This document shows positions 35,342 through 48,312 of a DNA stretch of 64,000 bases, piece by piece (position 1 is the first letter of the stretch; each line of letters opens with the position of its first letter). The DNA comes from Mesorhizobium xinjiangense. GTDB taxonomy: Bacteria > Pseudomonadota > Alphaproteobacteria > Rhizobiales > Rhizobiaceae. Under the pieces are notes generated by a model. That model saw only the letters and a list, made by a program, of their open reading frames with translations, had not been told where the DNA came from and did not search any database. The position numbers and the translations under genes were made by a program. The stretch lies in assembly GCF_009749525.1 (NCBI RefSeq), contig NZ_WOAC01000008.1, positions 103,501-167,500 on the forward strand, in the 5' to 3' direction.

Positions 35342-35383
35342 ATCCGGCCTTGCAATTGCGAATGTCCCGAGCATAGGGGAATT

Positions 35384-39166
<3,783 letters not shown>

Positions 39167-39183
39167 CCGGTGCCGTTCCTCTT

Positions 39184-39207
39184 GCCGGGGCGCAGATGCG
39201 TCCCGGC
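39184..39207 (+). terminator. Probable terminator after metH
   Basis: GCCGGGGCGCA and TGCGTCCCGGC form an 11-bp stem with one G-T wobble around a two-base loop (effectively a four-base loop), 18 bp after the metH stop. The following tract is pyrimidine-rich but not a clean T run, so efficiency is uncertain. Confidence 0.5.
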
Positions 39208-39237
39208 TGCCTCCATCTCCCTCTATAAATCATGAAG

Positions 39238-40563
<1,326 letters not shown>

Positions 40564-40584
40564 GGATGATGAGCCGCTTATGTG

Positions 40585-40714
40585 CCCCCTCCACCATGCT
40601 TCGCATGGTCCCCCTCCCCCGCTCCGCAGGGGAGGAGCCAGCGTCGCGGCAGGCCGCGCCTTTGATCCTCCCCCGTTCACGGGGGAGGGGGATCGCCGGA
40701 GGCGGTGGAGGGGG
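40585..40714. repeat. 130-bp palindromic repeat inside the bkd operon
   Basis: The ends are an 11-bp perfect inverted repeat (CCCCCTCCACC, 40585-40595, with GGTGGAGGGGG, 40704-40714). Inside are hairpins ACCATGC-TTC-GCATGGT (40593-40609) and CCTCCCCCG-TTCA-CGGGGGAGG (40667-40688). The purine/pyrimidine-skewed sequence is unlike coding DNA here and looks like a small dispersed intergenic element. It occupies most of the 196-bp gap between bkdA1 and bkdA2, the only large gap between the E1 and E2 genes. It may alter the relative expression of the two E1 subunits. Confidence 0.7.
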
Positions 40715-40759
40715 TGCCGTCAGCGCGGTGCCGATGTTGATCACAACCGGAGGCCTCCC

Positions 40760-41773
40760 ATGCCCCGCATGACCATGATCGAGGCCATCCGCAGCGCCAT
40801 GGACGTCGCCATGGGCCGCGACGACAATGTCGTCGTGTTCGGCGAGGATGTGGGCTATTTCGGCGGCGTCTTCCGCTGCACCCAGGGCCTGCAGCAGAAA
40901 TATGGCCATACGCGCTGCTTCGACACGCCGATTAGCGAATTGGGCATCATCGGTACGGCGATCGGCATGGCGGCCTACGGTCTGCGGCCCTGTGCGGAAG
41001 TGCAGTTCGCCGACTACGTCTATCCGGCCTACGACCAGATCGTCTCGGAGGCGGCGCGCATCCGCTACCGTTCCAACGGCGAGTTCACCTGCCCGATCGT
41101 CATCCGCATGCCGACGGGCGGCGGCATCTTCGGCGGACAGACGCACAGCCAGAGCCCCGAGGCGCTGTTTACGCATGTTTCCGGCCTGAAGGTCGTCGTG
41201 CCGTCCAATCCGCGCGACGCCAAAGGCCTGCTCATTGCGGCGATCGAAGATCCCGATCCGGTGATCTTTCTGGAGCCGAAGCGGCTCTACAACGGACCCT
41301 TCGACGGCCATCACGAGCGCCCGGTCACGCCCTGGTCGAAGCACGAGCTGGGCGAGGTGGCGGATGGCCACTTCACGGTGCCGCTCGGCAAGGCCGCGGT
41401 GCGCCGCGAGGGCGCGGCACTCACCATCCTGGCCTACGGAACGATGGTCTATGTCGCGCAGACTGCGGCCGAGGAGATGGGTATCGACGCCGAGATCATC
41501 GACCTGCGCACGCTTTTGCCACTCGACCTCGATACGATCGTCGCCTCGGTCAAGAAGACGGGGCGCTGCGTCGTCGTGCACGAGGCGACACTGACCTCGG
41601 GCTATGGCGCCGAGCTCGCCGCACTCGTCCAGGAGCATTGCTTCTATCATCTCGAAGCGCCGATCGCCCGCGTCGCCGGCTGGGACACGCCCTATCCGCA
41701 TGCCCAGGAGTGGGACTATTTCCCAGGCCCCCATCGGGTCGGCGAGGCGCTGATCGAAACGATGGAGGCCTGA
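40760..41773 (+). CDS. bkdA2: Branched-chain 2-oxoacid dehydrogenase E1 beta subunit
   Basis: This is the partner of E1alpha in the decarboxylase tetramer. The 337-residue protein has the transketolase pyrimidine-binding domain (about 5-180: VVFGEDVGYFGGVFRCTQGL, PISELGIIGTAIGMA) and the C-terminal transketolase domain (about 200-325). ATG 40760 has CGGAGG 6 nt upstream. Frames extending upstream into the palindromic element are not supported. It is followed by the E2 gene one base later. Confidence 0.95.
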   Translation: MPRMTMIEAIRSAMDVAMGRDDNVVVFGEDVGYFGGVFRCTQGLQQKYGHTRCFDTPISELGIIGTAIGMAAYGLRPCAEVQFADYVYPAYDQIVSEAARIRYRSNGEFTCPIVIRMPTGGGIFGGQTHSQSPEALFTHVSGLKVVVPSNPRDAKGLLIAAIEDPDPVIFLEPKRLYNGPFDGHHERPVTPWSKHELGEVADGHFTVPLGKAAVRREGAALTILAYGTMVYVAQTAAEEMGIDAEIIDLRTLLPLDLDTIVASVKKTGRCVVVHEATLTSGYGAELAALVQEHCFYHLEAPIARVAGWDTPYPHAQEWDYFPGPHRVGEALIETMEA

Positions 41774-41774
41774 G

Positions 41775-43091
41775 ATGGCGGAACACACCATCAAGCTTCC
41801 GGATGTCGGCGAGGGTGTCGCAGAGGCCGAGCTCGTCGAATGGCACGTGAAGGTCGGCGACCTGGTGCGCGAGGACGCGATCCTCGCCGCCGTCATGACC
41901 GACAAGGCGACGGTGGAGATCCCATCACCCGCCGATGGCGAGGTGATCTGGCTCGGTGCGGAGGTCGGCGACGTGGTGCCGGTCGGCTCGCCGCTCATCC
42001 GGCTGATCGTCGAAGGCGCGGTCGCTGACGACAAGGAAGCCGACGCCGGGAACGCCTCCTCCGACGAGGCGGAAAAGTCGGCACCGCCGATTGAGCCCGC
42101 CGGCGAAAAAGAGACGGACAAGATCCGGGCCGACGTGCCGAGCGCGGAAACGACGCCTGAGGCCGCCGAAGCGGTGGCTCCGCGCCGGCCCTTGGCGTCG
42201 ACCGGCCTGCCGCGGCCTGAAGGCGAAAAGCCGCTCGCCTCGCCGGCCGTGCGATTACGGGCCAGGGAAGCCGGCATCGATCTGCGCCAGCTGCCCGGCA
42301 GCGGGCCTGCCGGCCGGATCACACATGAGGATATAGACAGTTTTATTGCCCGCGGCGCCCAGCCGGCCGCGCGCGGGCTCATGCCCGACACATCGGTCGA
42401 GGAGATCAAGATCGTCGGCCTGCGCCGGCGCATCGCCGAGAAGATGGCGCTCGCCAAATCGCGCATACCGCACATCACCTATGTCGAGGAGGTGGACGTC
42501 ACGGCGCTCGAGGAACTGCGCTCGAAGCTCAATGGCGAGCGCAAGGCAGAACGGGCCAAGCTCACCATCCTGCCCTTCCTGGTGCGGGCCATGGTCAAGG
42601 CGCTTGCCGAGCAGCCGCACATCAATGCGCGCTTCGATGACGAGGCGGGCGTCATTCATCGTTACGGCGGCATCCATATCGGGATCGCGGCGCAGACCAA
42701 TGCCGGGCTCGTCGTGCCCGTGGTGCACCACGCCGAGGCGCGCGACCTTTGGGATTGCGCCGCCGAGGTCAACCGGCTGGCCGAGGCCGCCAAGGCCGGC
42801 ACGGCGACGCGCGAGGAACTGACGGGGTCCACGATCACCGTCACCTCGCTCGGCGCATTGGGCGGCGTGGTGACGACGCCGGTCATCAATCATCCCGAGG
42901 TCGCGATCATCGGCGTCAACAAGATCATGGTGCGCCCGGTCTGGGACGGCACGCAATTCGTCCCGCGCAAGATGATGAACCTGTCGTCCAGCTTCGACCA
43001 CCGCGTCATCGACGGCTGGGACGCCGCCGTCTTCATCCAGCGCATCAAGACGCTGCTGGAAACGCCGGCGATGATCTTCGTGGAGGGGTGA
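41775..43091 (+). CDS. bkdB: Branched-chain 2-oxoacid dehydrogenase E2 (dihydrolipoamide acyltransferase)
   Basis: E2 is the core acyltransferase of the complex. The 438-residue protein has one lipoyl domain (about 1-77, lipoyl Lys44 in MTDKATVEIP) and an acidic Ala/Glu-rich linker (about 80-140). A peripheral subunit-binding domain follows (about 150-195, ASPAVRLRAREAGIDLRQLP). The catalytic domain is at about 208-438, with SSSFDHRVIDGWDAAVF, including the catalytic His and Asp near the C-terminus. It starts one base after bkdA2, so coupling is likely. Confidence 0.96.
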   Translation: MAEHTIKLPDVGEGVAEAELVEWHVKVGDLVREDAILAAVMTDKATVEIPSPADGEVIWLGAEVGDVVPVGSPLIRLIVEGAVADDKEADAGNASSDEAEKSAPPIEPAGEKETDKIRADVPSAETTPEAAEAVAPRRPLASTGLPRPEGEKPLASPAVRLRAREAGIDLRQLPGSGPAGRITHEDIDSFIARGAQPAARGLMPDTSVEEIKIVGLRRRIAEKMALAKSRIPHITYVEEVDVTALEELRSKLNGERKAERAKLTILPFLVRAMVKALAEQPHINARFDDEAGVIHRYGGIHIGIAAQTNAGLVVPVVHHAEARDLWDCAAEVNRLAEAAKAGTATREELTGSTITVTSLGALGGVVTTPVINHPEVAIIGVNKIMVRPVWDGTQFVPRKMMNLSSSFDHRVIDGWDAAVFIQRIKTLLETPAMIFVEG

Positions 43092-43111
43092 GGCGTGTTC
43101 CGCGCAGCGGA

Positions 43112-43137
43112 CGAAAAGCCAACGATTTGGCTTTTCG
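43112..43137. repeat. Intercistronic hairpin between bkdB and lpd
   Basis: CGAAAAGCCAA-CGAT-TTGGCTTTTCG is a perfect 11-bp stem with a 4-base loop in the 104-bp gap before lpd. There is no T tract after it. It may be a processing or stability element, or a partial terminator that lowers lpd expression. The flanking GCGCAGCGGA/AGCGACGAACG sequence looks like a dispersed rhizobial repeat, but only one copy is in this window. Confidence 0.6.
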
Positions 43138-43195
43138 AGCGACGAACGCCCGGAGCCATAGCGTAGGGCCGGAATCAGGTTGAGGATGTGAGACC

Positions 43196-44593
43196 ATGAA
43201 AGAGATCTCCTGCAAGCTGCTCGTCATCGGCGCCGGGCCCGGCGGCTATGTCTGCGCCATTCGCGCCGGCCAGCTCGGCATCGACACGGTGGTCGTGGAG
43301 GCCGGGCGCCTCGGCGGCACGTGCCTCAATGTCGGCTGCATTCCTTCCAAGGCGGTCATCCACGCGGCCGAGGAGTTCGACAAGGTGGTGCATATGGCGG
43401 GTGGCGAAAGCCCGCTCGGCATTTCGCTGGCCAAGCCCGCCATCGATCTGGGCAAGACCGTCGCCTGGAAGGACCGCATCGTCGGCCGGCTCAACAACGG
43501 CGTGGCCGGACTGTTCAAGAAGGCGGGTGTGAAATCGATCCAGGGCTGGGCGAAGTTCCGCGACGGCAAGACGGTGGAGGTGGAAACCGAGACCGGCACC
43601 CAGCTCATTCATGCCGAGACGATCGTCATCGCAACCGGTTCGGCCTCCGTCGACCTGCCGCCGCTGCCGTTCGGCGGCAATGTGATCACCTCCACGCAGG
43701 CGCTGGCGCTCGATCGTGTGCCGGAGAAGCTCGCCGTCGTCGGCGGGGGCTATATCGGCCTCGAACTGGGCATGGCTTTCGCCAGGTTCGGCTCCGCCGT
43801 CACGGTCGTTGAAGCGCTTGATCGCGTGTTGCCGCTCTACGACGCCGAGCTGACGCGGCCGGTCCTGAAGCGTCTCGACGCGCTGGGCGTGAGCGTCATG
43901 ACGGGCGCAAAGGCCAAGGGCATGTCGAAGAAGGGCGACACGCTCGTGGTCGAAAACGGCAATGGCGGCGAAGTGCGCCTGCCGGCCGACAAGGTGCTCG
44001 TCACCGTCGGGCGCAAACCGCTGACCGAAGGCTGGGGCATCGAGGAACTGGCCCTCGACATGGACGGCCGCTTCATTCGCATCGACGAGACCTGCCGCAC
44101 CTCGATGCGCGGCATCTACGCCGTCGGCGACGTTACCGGCGAGCCGATGCTGGCGCATCGCGCCATGGCGCAGGGCGAGATGGTGGCGGAAATCGTCGCC
44201 GGACACCGCAGGACATGGGACAAGCGCTGCATCCCGGCCATCTGCTTCACCGATCCGGAAGTGGTCTCGGCCGGTCTGTCGCCGGAAGAGGCGCGGGCGA
44301 CCGGCGTCGAGATCAAGACCGGGCAGTTCCCCTTCCAGGCCAATGGCCGGGCGATGACGATGCTCGGCGAAGACGGCTTCGTGCGCGTCGTGGCGCGCGC
44401 CGACAATCATCTGGTGCTCGGCATCCAGGCGGTCGGGCAGGGCGTGTCCGAACTTTCGGCGGCCTTCGGCCTGGCGATCGAGATGGGCGCACGGCTCGAG
44501 GACATTGCCGGCACCATCCATGCTCACCCGACCCAGGGCGAGGCGTTCCTGGAAGCGGCGATGAAGGCGCTCGGTCACGCCCTGCATATCTGA
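43196..44593 (+). CDS. lpdA: Dihydrolipoyl dehydrogenase (E3 of the bkd complex)
   Basis: E3 reoxidises the lipoyl group using FAD and NAD. The 465-residue protein has an N-terminal FAD-binding [15 protein letters not shown] and the redox-active disulfide Cys43/Cys48 ([14 protein letters not shown]). The NAD-binding motif is [17 protein letters not shown], and the C-terminal catalytic His-Pro pair is in [13 protein letters not shown]. As the last gene of the bkd operon it is likely the dedicated E3. The dispersed repeat copy B follows its stop. Confidence 0.96.
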   Translation: MKEISCKLLVIGAGPGGYVCAIRAGQLGIDTVVVEAGRLGGTCLNVGCIPSKAVIHAAEEFDKVVHMAGGESPLGISLAKPAIDLGKTVAWKDRIVGRLNNGVAGLFKKAGVKSIQGWAKFRDGKTVEVETETGTQLIHAETIVIATGSASVDLPPLPFGGNVITSTQALALDRVPEKLAVVGGGYIGLELGMAFARFGSAVTVVEALDRVLPLYDAELTRPVLKRLDALGVSVMTGAKAKGMSKKGDTLVVENGNGGEVRLPADKVLVTVGRKPLTEGWGIEELALDMDGRFIRIDETCRTSMRGIYAVGDVTGEPMLAHRAMAQGEMVAEIVAGHRRTWDKRCIPAICFTDPEVVSAGLSPEEARATGVEIKTGQFPFQANGRAMTMLGEDGFVRVVARADNHLVLGIQAVGQGVSELSAAFGLAIEMGARLEDIAGTIHAHPTQGEAFLEAAMKALGHALHI

Positions 44594-44610
44594 GCTGGAA
44601 AGCGACGGCT

Positions 44611-44725
44611 GCCGAGAACATGTCCCGCTCACACGGAATCGTTTGAGCTAAAGGTACATGTTCCAGCATATTGATTTGGCATATCTTTGCTTCAAACGGT
44701 TCCGTTTGAAGCGAACGCGCACTAG
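44611..44725. repeat. Dispersed palindromic intergenic repeat, copy B
   Basis: This 115-bp element is the inverted copy of 15994-16110, differing at a few single positions, a short CCAGC-region difference and a 2-base insertion. Hairpin 1 is kept with an 11-bp stem, and hairpin 2 has one mismatch. The outer stem reads GAACATGT/ACATGTTC where copy A has GAGCATGT/ACATGCTC, a compensated change. It sits between convergent gene ends (lpd and the FhuF-like gene). Its terminal CTAG supplies the TAG stop of the FhuF-like gene. Confidence 0.85.
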
Positions 44726-45501
44726 CCGTGATCGAGCCAGGCCTGGCGCATGCGCGCAGCGCGCTCGTTCGGCGCCAGCTTCGGGCAGGAGGCGCAAAGC
44801 TGGCCGTCATGCTTGAGATATTCCAGGCAGCAGGCCTTGCGGTCCAGCACGAGCTCGAAGCGCCCGCCGGTGATTTCGAGCGGTTTCAAACCGCTCATTC
44901 CGCTCAGCCCGGCGGCCGACATCCAGGCGTCGGCATAGGCTTCCACCGTTTCGGTGTCTGCGCCGGGCAGGTGATGGCGCAGATGCGAAAGCGTGCCGAG
45001 CAGGCGGTCGGCCAGAAGCCTGAACGCGATCACCGGCTTCATGCGCGCGACCGTGTTGAGTTCGTCGAGCAGCAGCTCGGCAAGGGCACGTAGCTCCTCG
45101 CCGCTTTGGCGAATGCACTCGGCGGTGTCTGTCGCGCCACGGCCCTCGTGCGGGATGCAGTAACCCACGACTTCGGCGTCACCGACGCGCTGTCCCATTG
45201 CCGAAATCGGCGCCACGCGGGCAGCGCCGTGCACGGCGATGACGCCAAGGATGACCGGCTGCCAGGTGAGCCAGGTCCAGCTTCTGACGGCGGCAAAGGC
45301 CCTGCCGGCCTCTGGATGGCGTTCGACAAGCGCGGCGCAAAGACGGCGAAGCTCGGCGCCGTTGTCGCCTCCCGGGCCCACCCAGCCGCTGTCCGGCAAG
45401 GGCCCGAGCGTGCCTTTCATGGCCGGCACGAGCTCAGCGGCGACCTTCAGCAGAATGTCGGTCGCATCGTCCTCGTCTTGCATGATGGGGGCAGCGAGCA
45501 T
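44722..45501 (-). CDS. FhuF-like siderophore-iron reductase
   Basis: The protein is a probable cytoplasmic [2Fe-2S] reductase that releases iron from imported ferric siderophores. The 259-residue protein ends with the FhuF cluster motif C-C-x10-C-x2-C (Cys224, 225, 236, 239, in KACCLEYLKHDGQLCASCPK). The body is helical with no signal peptide. ATG 45501 follows AGGAACG; an internal ATG at 45483 is possible. A RirA-type box lies 105 bp upstream, consistent with iron control. No siderophore transporter is adjacent, so the substrate is unknown. Confidence 0.8.
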   Translation of the reverse strand: MLAAPIMQDEDDATDILLKVAAELVPAMKGTLGPLPDSGWVGPGGDNGAELRRLCAALVERHPEAGRAFAAVRSWTWLTWQPVILGVIAVHGAARVAPISAMGQRVGDAEVVGYCIPHEGRGATDTAECIRQSGEELRALAELLLDELNTVARMKPVIAFRLLADRLLGTLSHLRHHLPGADTETVEAYADAWMSAAGLSGMSGLKPLEITGGRFELVLDRKACCLEYLKHDGQLCASCPKLAPNERAARMRQAWLDHG

Positions 45502-45606
45502 CGTTCCTCGTCAGACCTTGCTGCGGATGCAGTCCGCGTCTGCCCGACGCTCGTCACCATCCGGCCAGCGGGACGGAAGAGGCAGGGTGAGAATTGGCTA
45601 AATAAG

Positions 45607-45623
45607 TTGAGCGCTGATGTCAA
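45607..45623 (-). promoter_or_regulatory. RirA-type iron-responsive operator candidate
   Basis: TTGA-N9-TCAA (TGA-N9-TCA core) fits the iron-responsive operator form bound by RirA in rhizobia. On the minus strand it overlaps a TTGACA hexamer (45623-45618) that could be the -35 of the FhuF-like gene. The rest of the 241-bp divergent gap (45502-45742) has an AT-rich tract around 45670-45700, which probably holds the ytfQ promoter. Confidence 0.5.
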
Positions 45624-45742
45624 TAATTTGGGTGCGTCCGGCATGGCCAGAATGGACTGGTGAATTGCGGTTTACAAAAGTAATATAATATGATTTTTGG
45701 TGTTCGGGGAAATCACCCCGAGCATTGATAGGGAGGAGACAG

Positions 45743-46705
45743 ATGCTTTCGAAAAAAGCATGGATCGGCGCGTGTGCCGCCGCGTCGATGGGTTTTGCCG
45801 TGTCCGCTGCCACGGCGCAGACAATCGGATTTTCGCAGATCGGGTCGGAATCGGGATGGCGCGCCGCCGAGACGACACTGACCCATCAGGAAGCCGAAAA
45901 GCGCGGCATCGACCTTAAATTCGCCGACGCCCAGCAGAAGCAGGAAAACCAGATCAAGGCGCTGCGGTCCTTCATCGCGCAAGGCGTCGACGCGATCCTG
46001 CTTGCACCGGTCGTGGCGACCGGCTGGGACAGCGTGCTGGAGGAGGCCCAGGAGGCCGAGATCCCCGTCGTGCTGCTCGACCGCATGGTCGATTCGTCGA
46101 AGGATCTCTATCTGACGGCGGTCGGCTCGGACCTCGTCCATGAGGGCAACGTCGCCGGCAAATGGCTGGTCGACGCGACCGATGGTGAGGCGTGCAACAT
46201 CGTGGAGCTTCAGGGTACCACGGGTTCATCTCCCGCGATCGATCGCAAGAAGGGGTTCGAAGACGCGATTGCCGGTCACGACAACCTCGAGATCATCCGC
46301 AGCCAGACGGGCGATTTCACGCGCACCAAGGGCAAGGAAGTCATGGAAAGCTTCCTCAAGGCGGAAGACGGCGGCAAGAATATCTGCGCGCTCTATGCGC
46401 ACAATGACGACATGGCCGTCGGCGCCATCCAGGCGATCAAGGAAGCCGGGCTGAAGCCGGGCGAGGATATCCTGGTCGTCTCAATCGACGCCGTTCCGGA
46501 CATCTTCAAGGCGATGGCGGCCGGCGAGGCGAACGCCACGGTGGAACTGACGCCGAACATGGCCGGTCCCGCCTTCGACGCGCTCGCCGCCTACATGAAG
46601 GATGGCACCATGCCGCCGAAGTTCATCCAGACGGAATCGAAGCTCTTCACGCCCGATGACGACCCGATGGCCGTCTATGAGGAAAAGAAGGACCTCGGCT
46701 ACTAA
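45743..46705 (+). CDS. ytfQ: Sugar ABC transporter substrate-binding protein (YtfQ-like)
   Basis: This is the periplasmic binding protein of a CUT2-family importer. The 320-residue protein has a signal peptide (about 1-25, cut near ATAQ) and starts mature with TIGFSQIGSESGWRAAET, typical of YtfQ galactofuranose-binding proteins. Ligand-binding segments ALRSFIAQGVDAILLAPVV and ALYAHNDDMAVGAIQAI follow. ATG 45743 has GGGAGGAG upstream. Sequence similarity suggests furanose-form galactose or arabinose as ligand, not proven. A strong hairpin follows the stop. Confidence 0.88.
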   Translation: MLSKKAWIGACAAASMGFAVSAATAQTIGFSQIGSESGWRAAETTLTHQEAEKRGIDLKFADAQQKQENQIKALRSFIAQGVDAILLAPVVATGWDSVLEEAQEAEIPVVLLDRMVDSSKDLYLTAVGSDLVHEGNVAGKWLVDATDGEACNIVELQGTTGSSPAIDRKKGFEDAIAGHDNLEIIRSQTGDFTRTKGKEVMESFLKAEDGGKNICALYAHNDDMAVGAIQAIKEAGLKPGEDILVVSIDAVPDIFKAMAAGEANATVELTPNMAGPAFDALAAYMKDGTMPPKFIQTESKLFTPDDDPMAVYEEKKDLGY

Positions 46706-46712
46706 GGGCGCC

Positions 46713-46744
46713 GGCCGGACCCGGCTACACTGCCGGGTCCGGCC
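46713..46744 (+). terminator. Intercistronic hairpin after ytfQ
   Basis: GGCCGGACCCGGC and GCCGGGTCCGGCC form a perfect 13-bp stem around a 6-base loop, 7 bp after the ytfQ stop. No T tract follows and ytfR starts 53 bp later. It is therefore better seen as a 3' stability element or partial terminator giving more binding protein than membrane components. Confidence 0.7.
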
Positions 46745-46797
46745 CCTCTCGGCGCGTGGTGGCGCGCCGTCGACATACATCATTGGGAGGATTGGGG

Positions 46798-48312
46798 GTG
46801 ACTGAAAGCCAGCCGCTTCTGTCGGCACGGGCCGTGACCAAGGTGTTTCCCGGCACGGTCGCGCTCGACAAGGTCGATTTCACGCTGCATGCCGGTGAGG
46901 TCCACGCGCTTCTCGGCGAGAACGGGGCGGGCAAATCCACGCTCATCAAATGCCTGACCGGTGCCTACCGGCGCGATAGCGGCGAGATCGTACTCGATGG
47001 CCGTGCCATCGATCCCAGGAATACATTGGAAGCCCAGAGCTTCGGCATCGGCACCGTCTATCAGGAGGTCAATCTGCTGCCCAATCTCTCGGTGGCGGAA
47101 AACCTCTATCTCGGTCACCAGCCGACGCGCTGGGGCCTGATCACGGGTGCCGCGATGAAGGCGGGGGCGCGGCGCACGCTGTCGCAATACGGGCTCGACA
47201 TCGACGTCTCGCGCAACCTGGAGGAATTTTCCGTTGCCGTGCAGCAAGTCGTCGCCATCGCGCGCGCTGTGTCGCTTTCGGGCAAGGTCCTCATTCTCGA
47301 TGAACCGACGGCGAGCCTCGATGCGCAGGAAGTGCGCTTGCTGTTCGACGTCGTGCGTTCGCTCAAGGAACGCGGGCTGGGCATTGTGTTCATTTCGCAT
47401 TTCCTCGATCAGGTCTTCGAGATCAGCGATCGGATCACTGTATTGCGCAATGGCCGGCTGGTGGGCACGCAGATGGCGGCCGAGCTCGACCGCGTCAATC
47501 TCGTCAACATGATGCTCGGCCGGGAACTGGTGGAGGAAACGCGCCAGAGCGGCCGCACGGAGCGTCCCGACGGTCCGCCGCTGATCCGGTTCAGCAATTT
47601 CGGCCGCGCGGGCAAGATCGCGCCGTTCGATCTCGACATCCGCAAGGGCGAGGTGATCGGTGTCGCCGGCCTTCTGGGGTCCGGGCGCACCGAAACGGCA
47701 GAGGTCTTGTTCGGCGTCTCCGCGCACGACAGCGGCAGTGCCGTCGAAGGCGAAGAAACGCTTCCTCTCGGCACGCCACGCAATGCCATCGCGCACGGAT
47801 TCGGCTTCTGCCCGGAGGACCGCAAGAGCGATGGGATCATCGGCGATCTGAGCGTTCGCGAAAACATCGTGCTGGCGCTGCAGGCGCGGCTCGGCTGGAC
47901 GCGGCCGGTGCCGGCGCGCGAACAGGCGGCCATGGCCGAGGAGTTCATCGGCCGGCTCGATATCCGCACGCCCAATGCGGAAAAGCCCGTCGGCCAGTTG
48001 TCGGGCGGCAATCAGCAGAAAGTCATCCTGGCTCGATGGCTCGCCACCAATCCGCGCTTTCTCATCCTCGACGAGCCGACGCGCGGCATCGATGTCGGCG
48101 CGCATGCCGAGATCATCCGGCTGATCGAGGAATTGTGCGAACAGGGCATGGCGCTGCTCGTCATTTCCTCGGAGCTCGACGAACTCGTCGCCTACAGCCA
48201 TCGCGTCATCGTCGTGCGCGATCGCCATCACGTCGCCGAGCTGGCGGGCGAGGACATCACGACGGACAATATGGTGGCGGCCATCGCGGCGCCGGAACGG
48301 GAGGACGCATGA
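46798..48312 (+). CDS. ytfR: Sugar ABC transporter ATP-binding protein (YtfR-like, two ATPase domains)
   Basis: This is the energy-coupling subunit with duplicated ABC domains. The first domain has Walker [10 protein letters not shown] (about 41-49) and Walker B VLILDEPTASLD. The second has a degenerate Walker A (GLLGSGRTETAE), signature LSGGNQQKV and Walker [13 protein letters not shown], as is usual in CUT2 transporters. It is 504 residues from GTG 46798, with GGGAGG 7 nt before. It overlaps ytfT (ATGA). Confidence 0.93.
   Translation: MTESQPLLSARAVTKVFPGTVALDKVDFTLHAGEVHALLGENGAGKSTLIKCLTGAYRRDSGEIVLDGRAIDPRNTLEAQSFGIGTVYQEVNLLPNLSVAENLYLGHQPTRWGLITGAAMKAGARRTLSQYGLDIDVSRNLEEFSVAVQQVVAIARAVSLSGKVLILDEPTASLDAQEVRLLFDVVRSLKERGLGIVFISHFLDQVFEISDRITVLRNGRLVGTQMAAELDRVNLVNMMLGRELVEETRQSGRTERPDGPPLIRFSNFGRAGKIAPFDLDIRKGEVIGVAGLLGSGRTETAEVLFGVSAHDSGSAVEGEETLPLGTPRNAIAHGFGFCPEDRKSDGIIGDLSVRENIVLALQARLGWTRPVPAREQAAMAEEFIGRLDIRTPNAEKPVGQLSGGNQQKVILARWLATNPRFLILDEPTRGIDVGAHAEIIRLIEELCEQGMALLVISSELDELVAYSHRVIVVRDRHHVAELAGEDITTDNMVAAIAAPEREDA

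Noticed and set aside
35174..35383. A cobalamin or SAM riboswitch before metH
   Set aside because: No B12-box-like or SAM-II-like pairing could be traced in the 210 bp; the palindrome at 35314-35341 explains regulation better.
40585..40714. A CRISPR-like or tandem repeat array
   Set aside because: The element consists of nested inverted repeats, not regularly spaced direct repeats with spacers; no cas genes occur in the window.
46713..46744. A full factor-independent terminator separating ytfQ from ytfR
   Set aside because: The stem is perfect but no T tract follows, and the close-packed ytfRT-yjfF genes need read-through.
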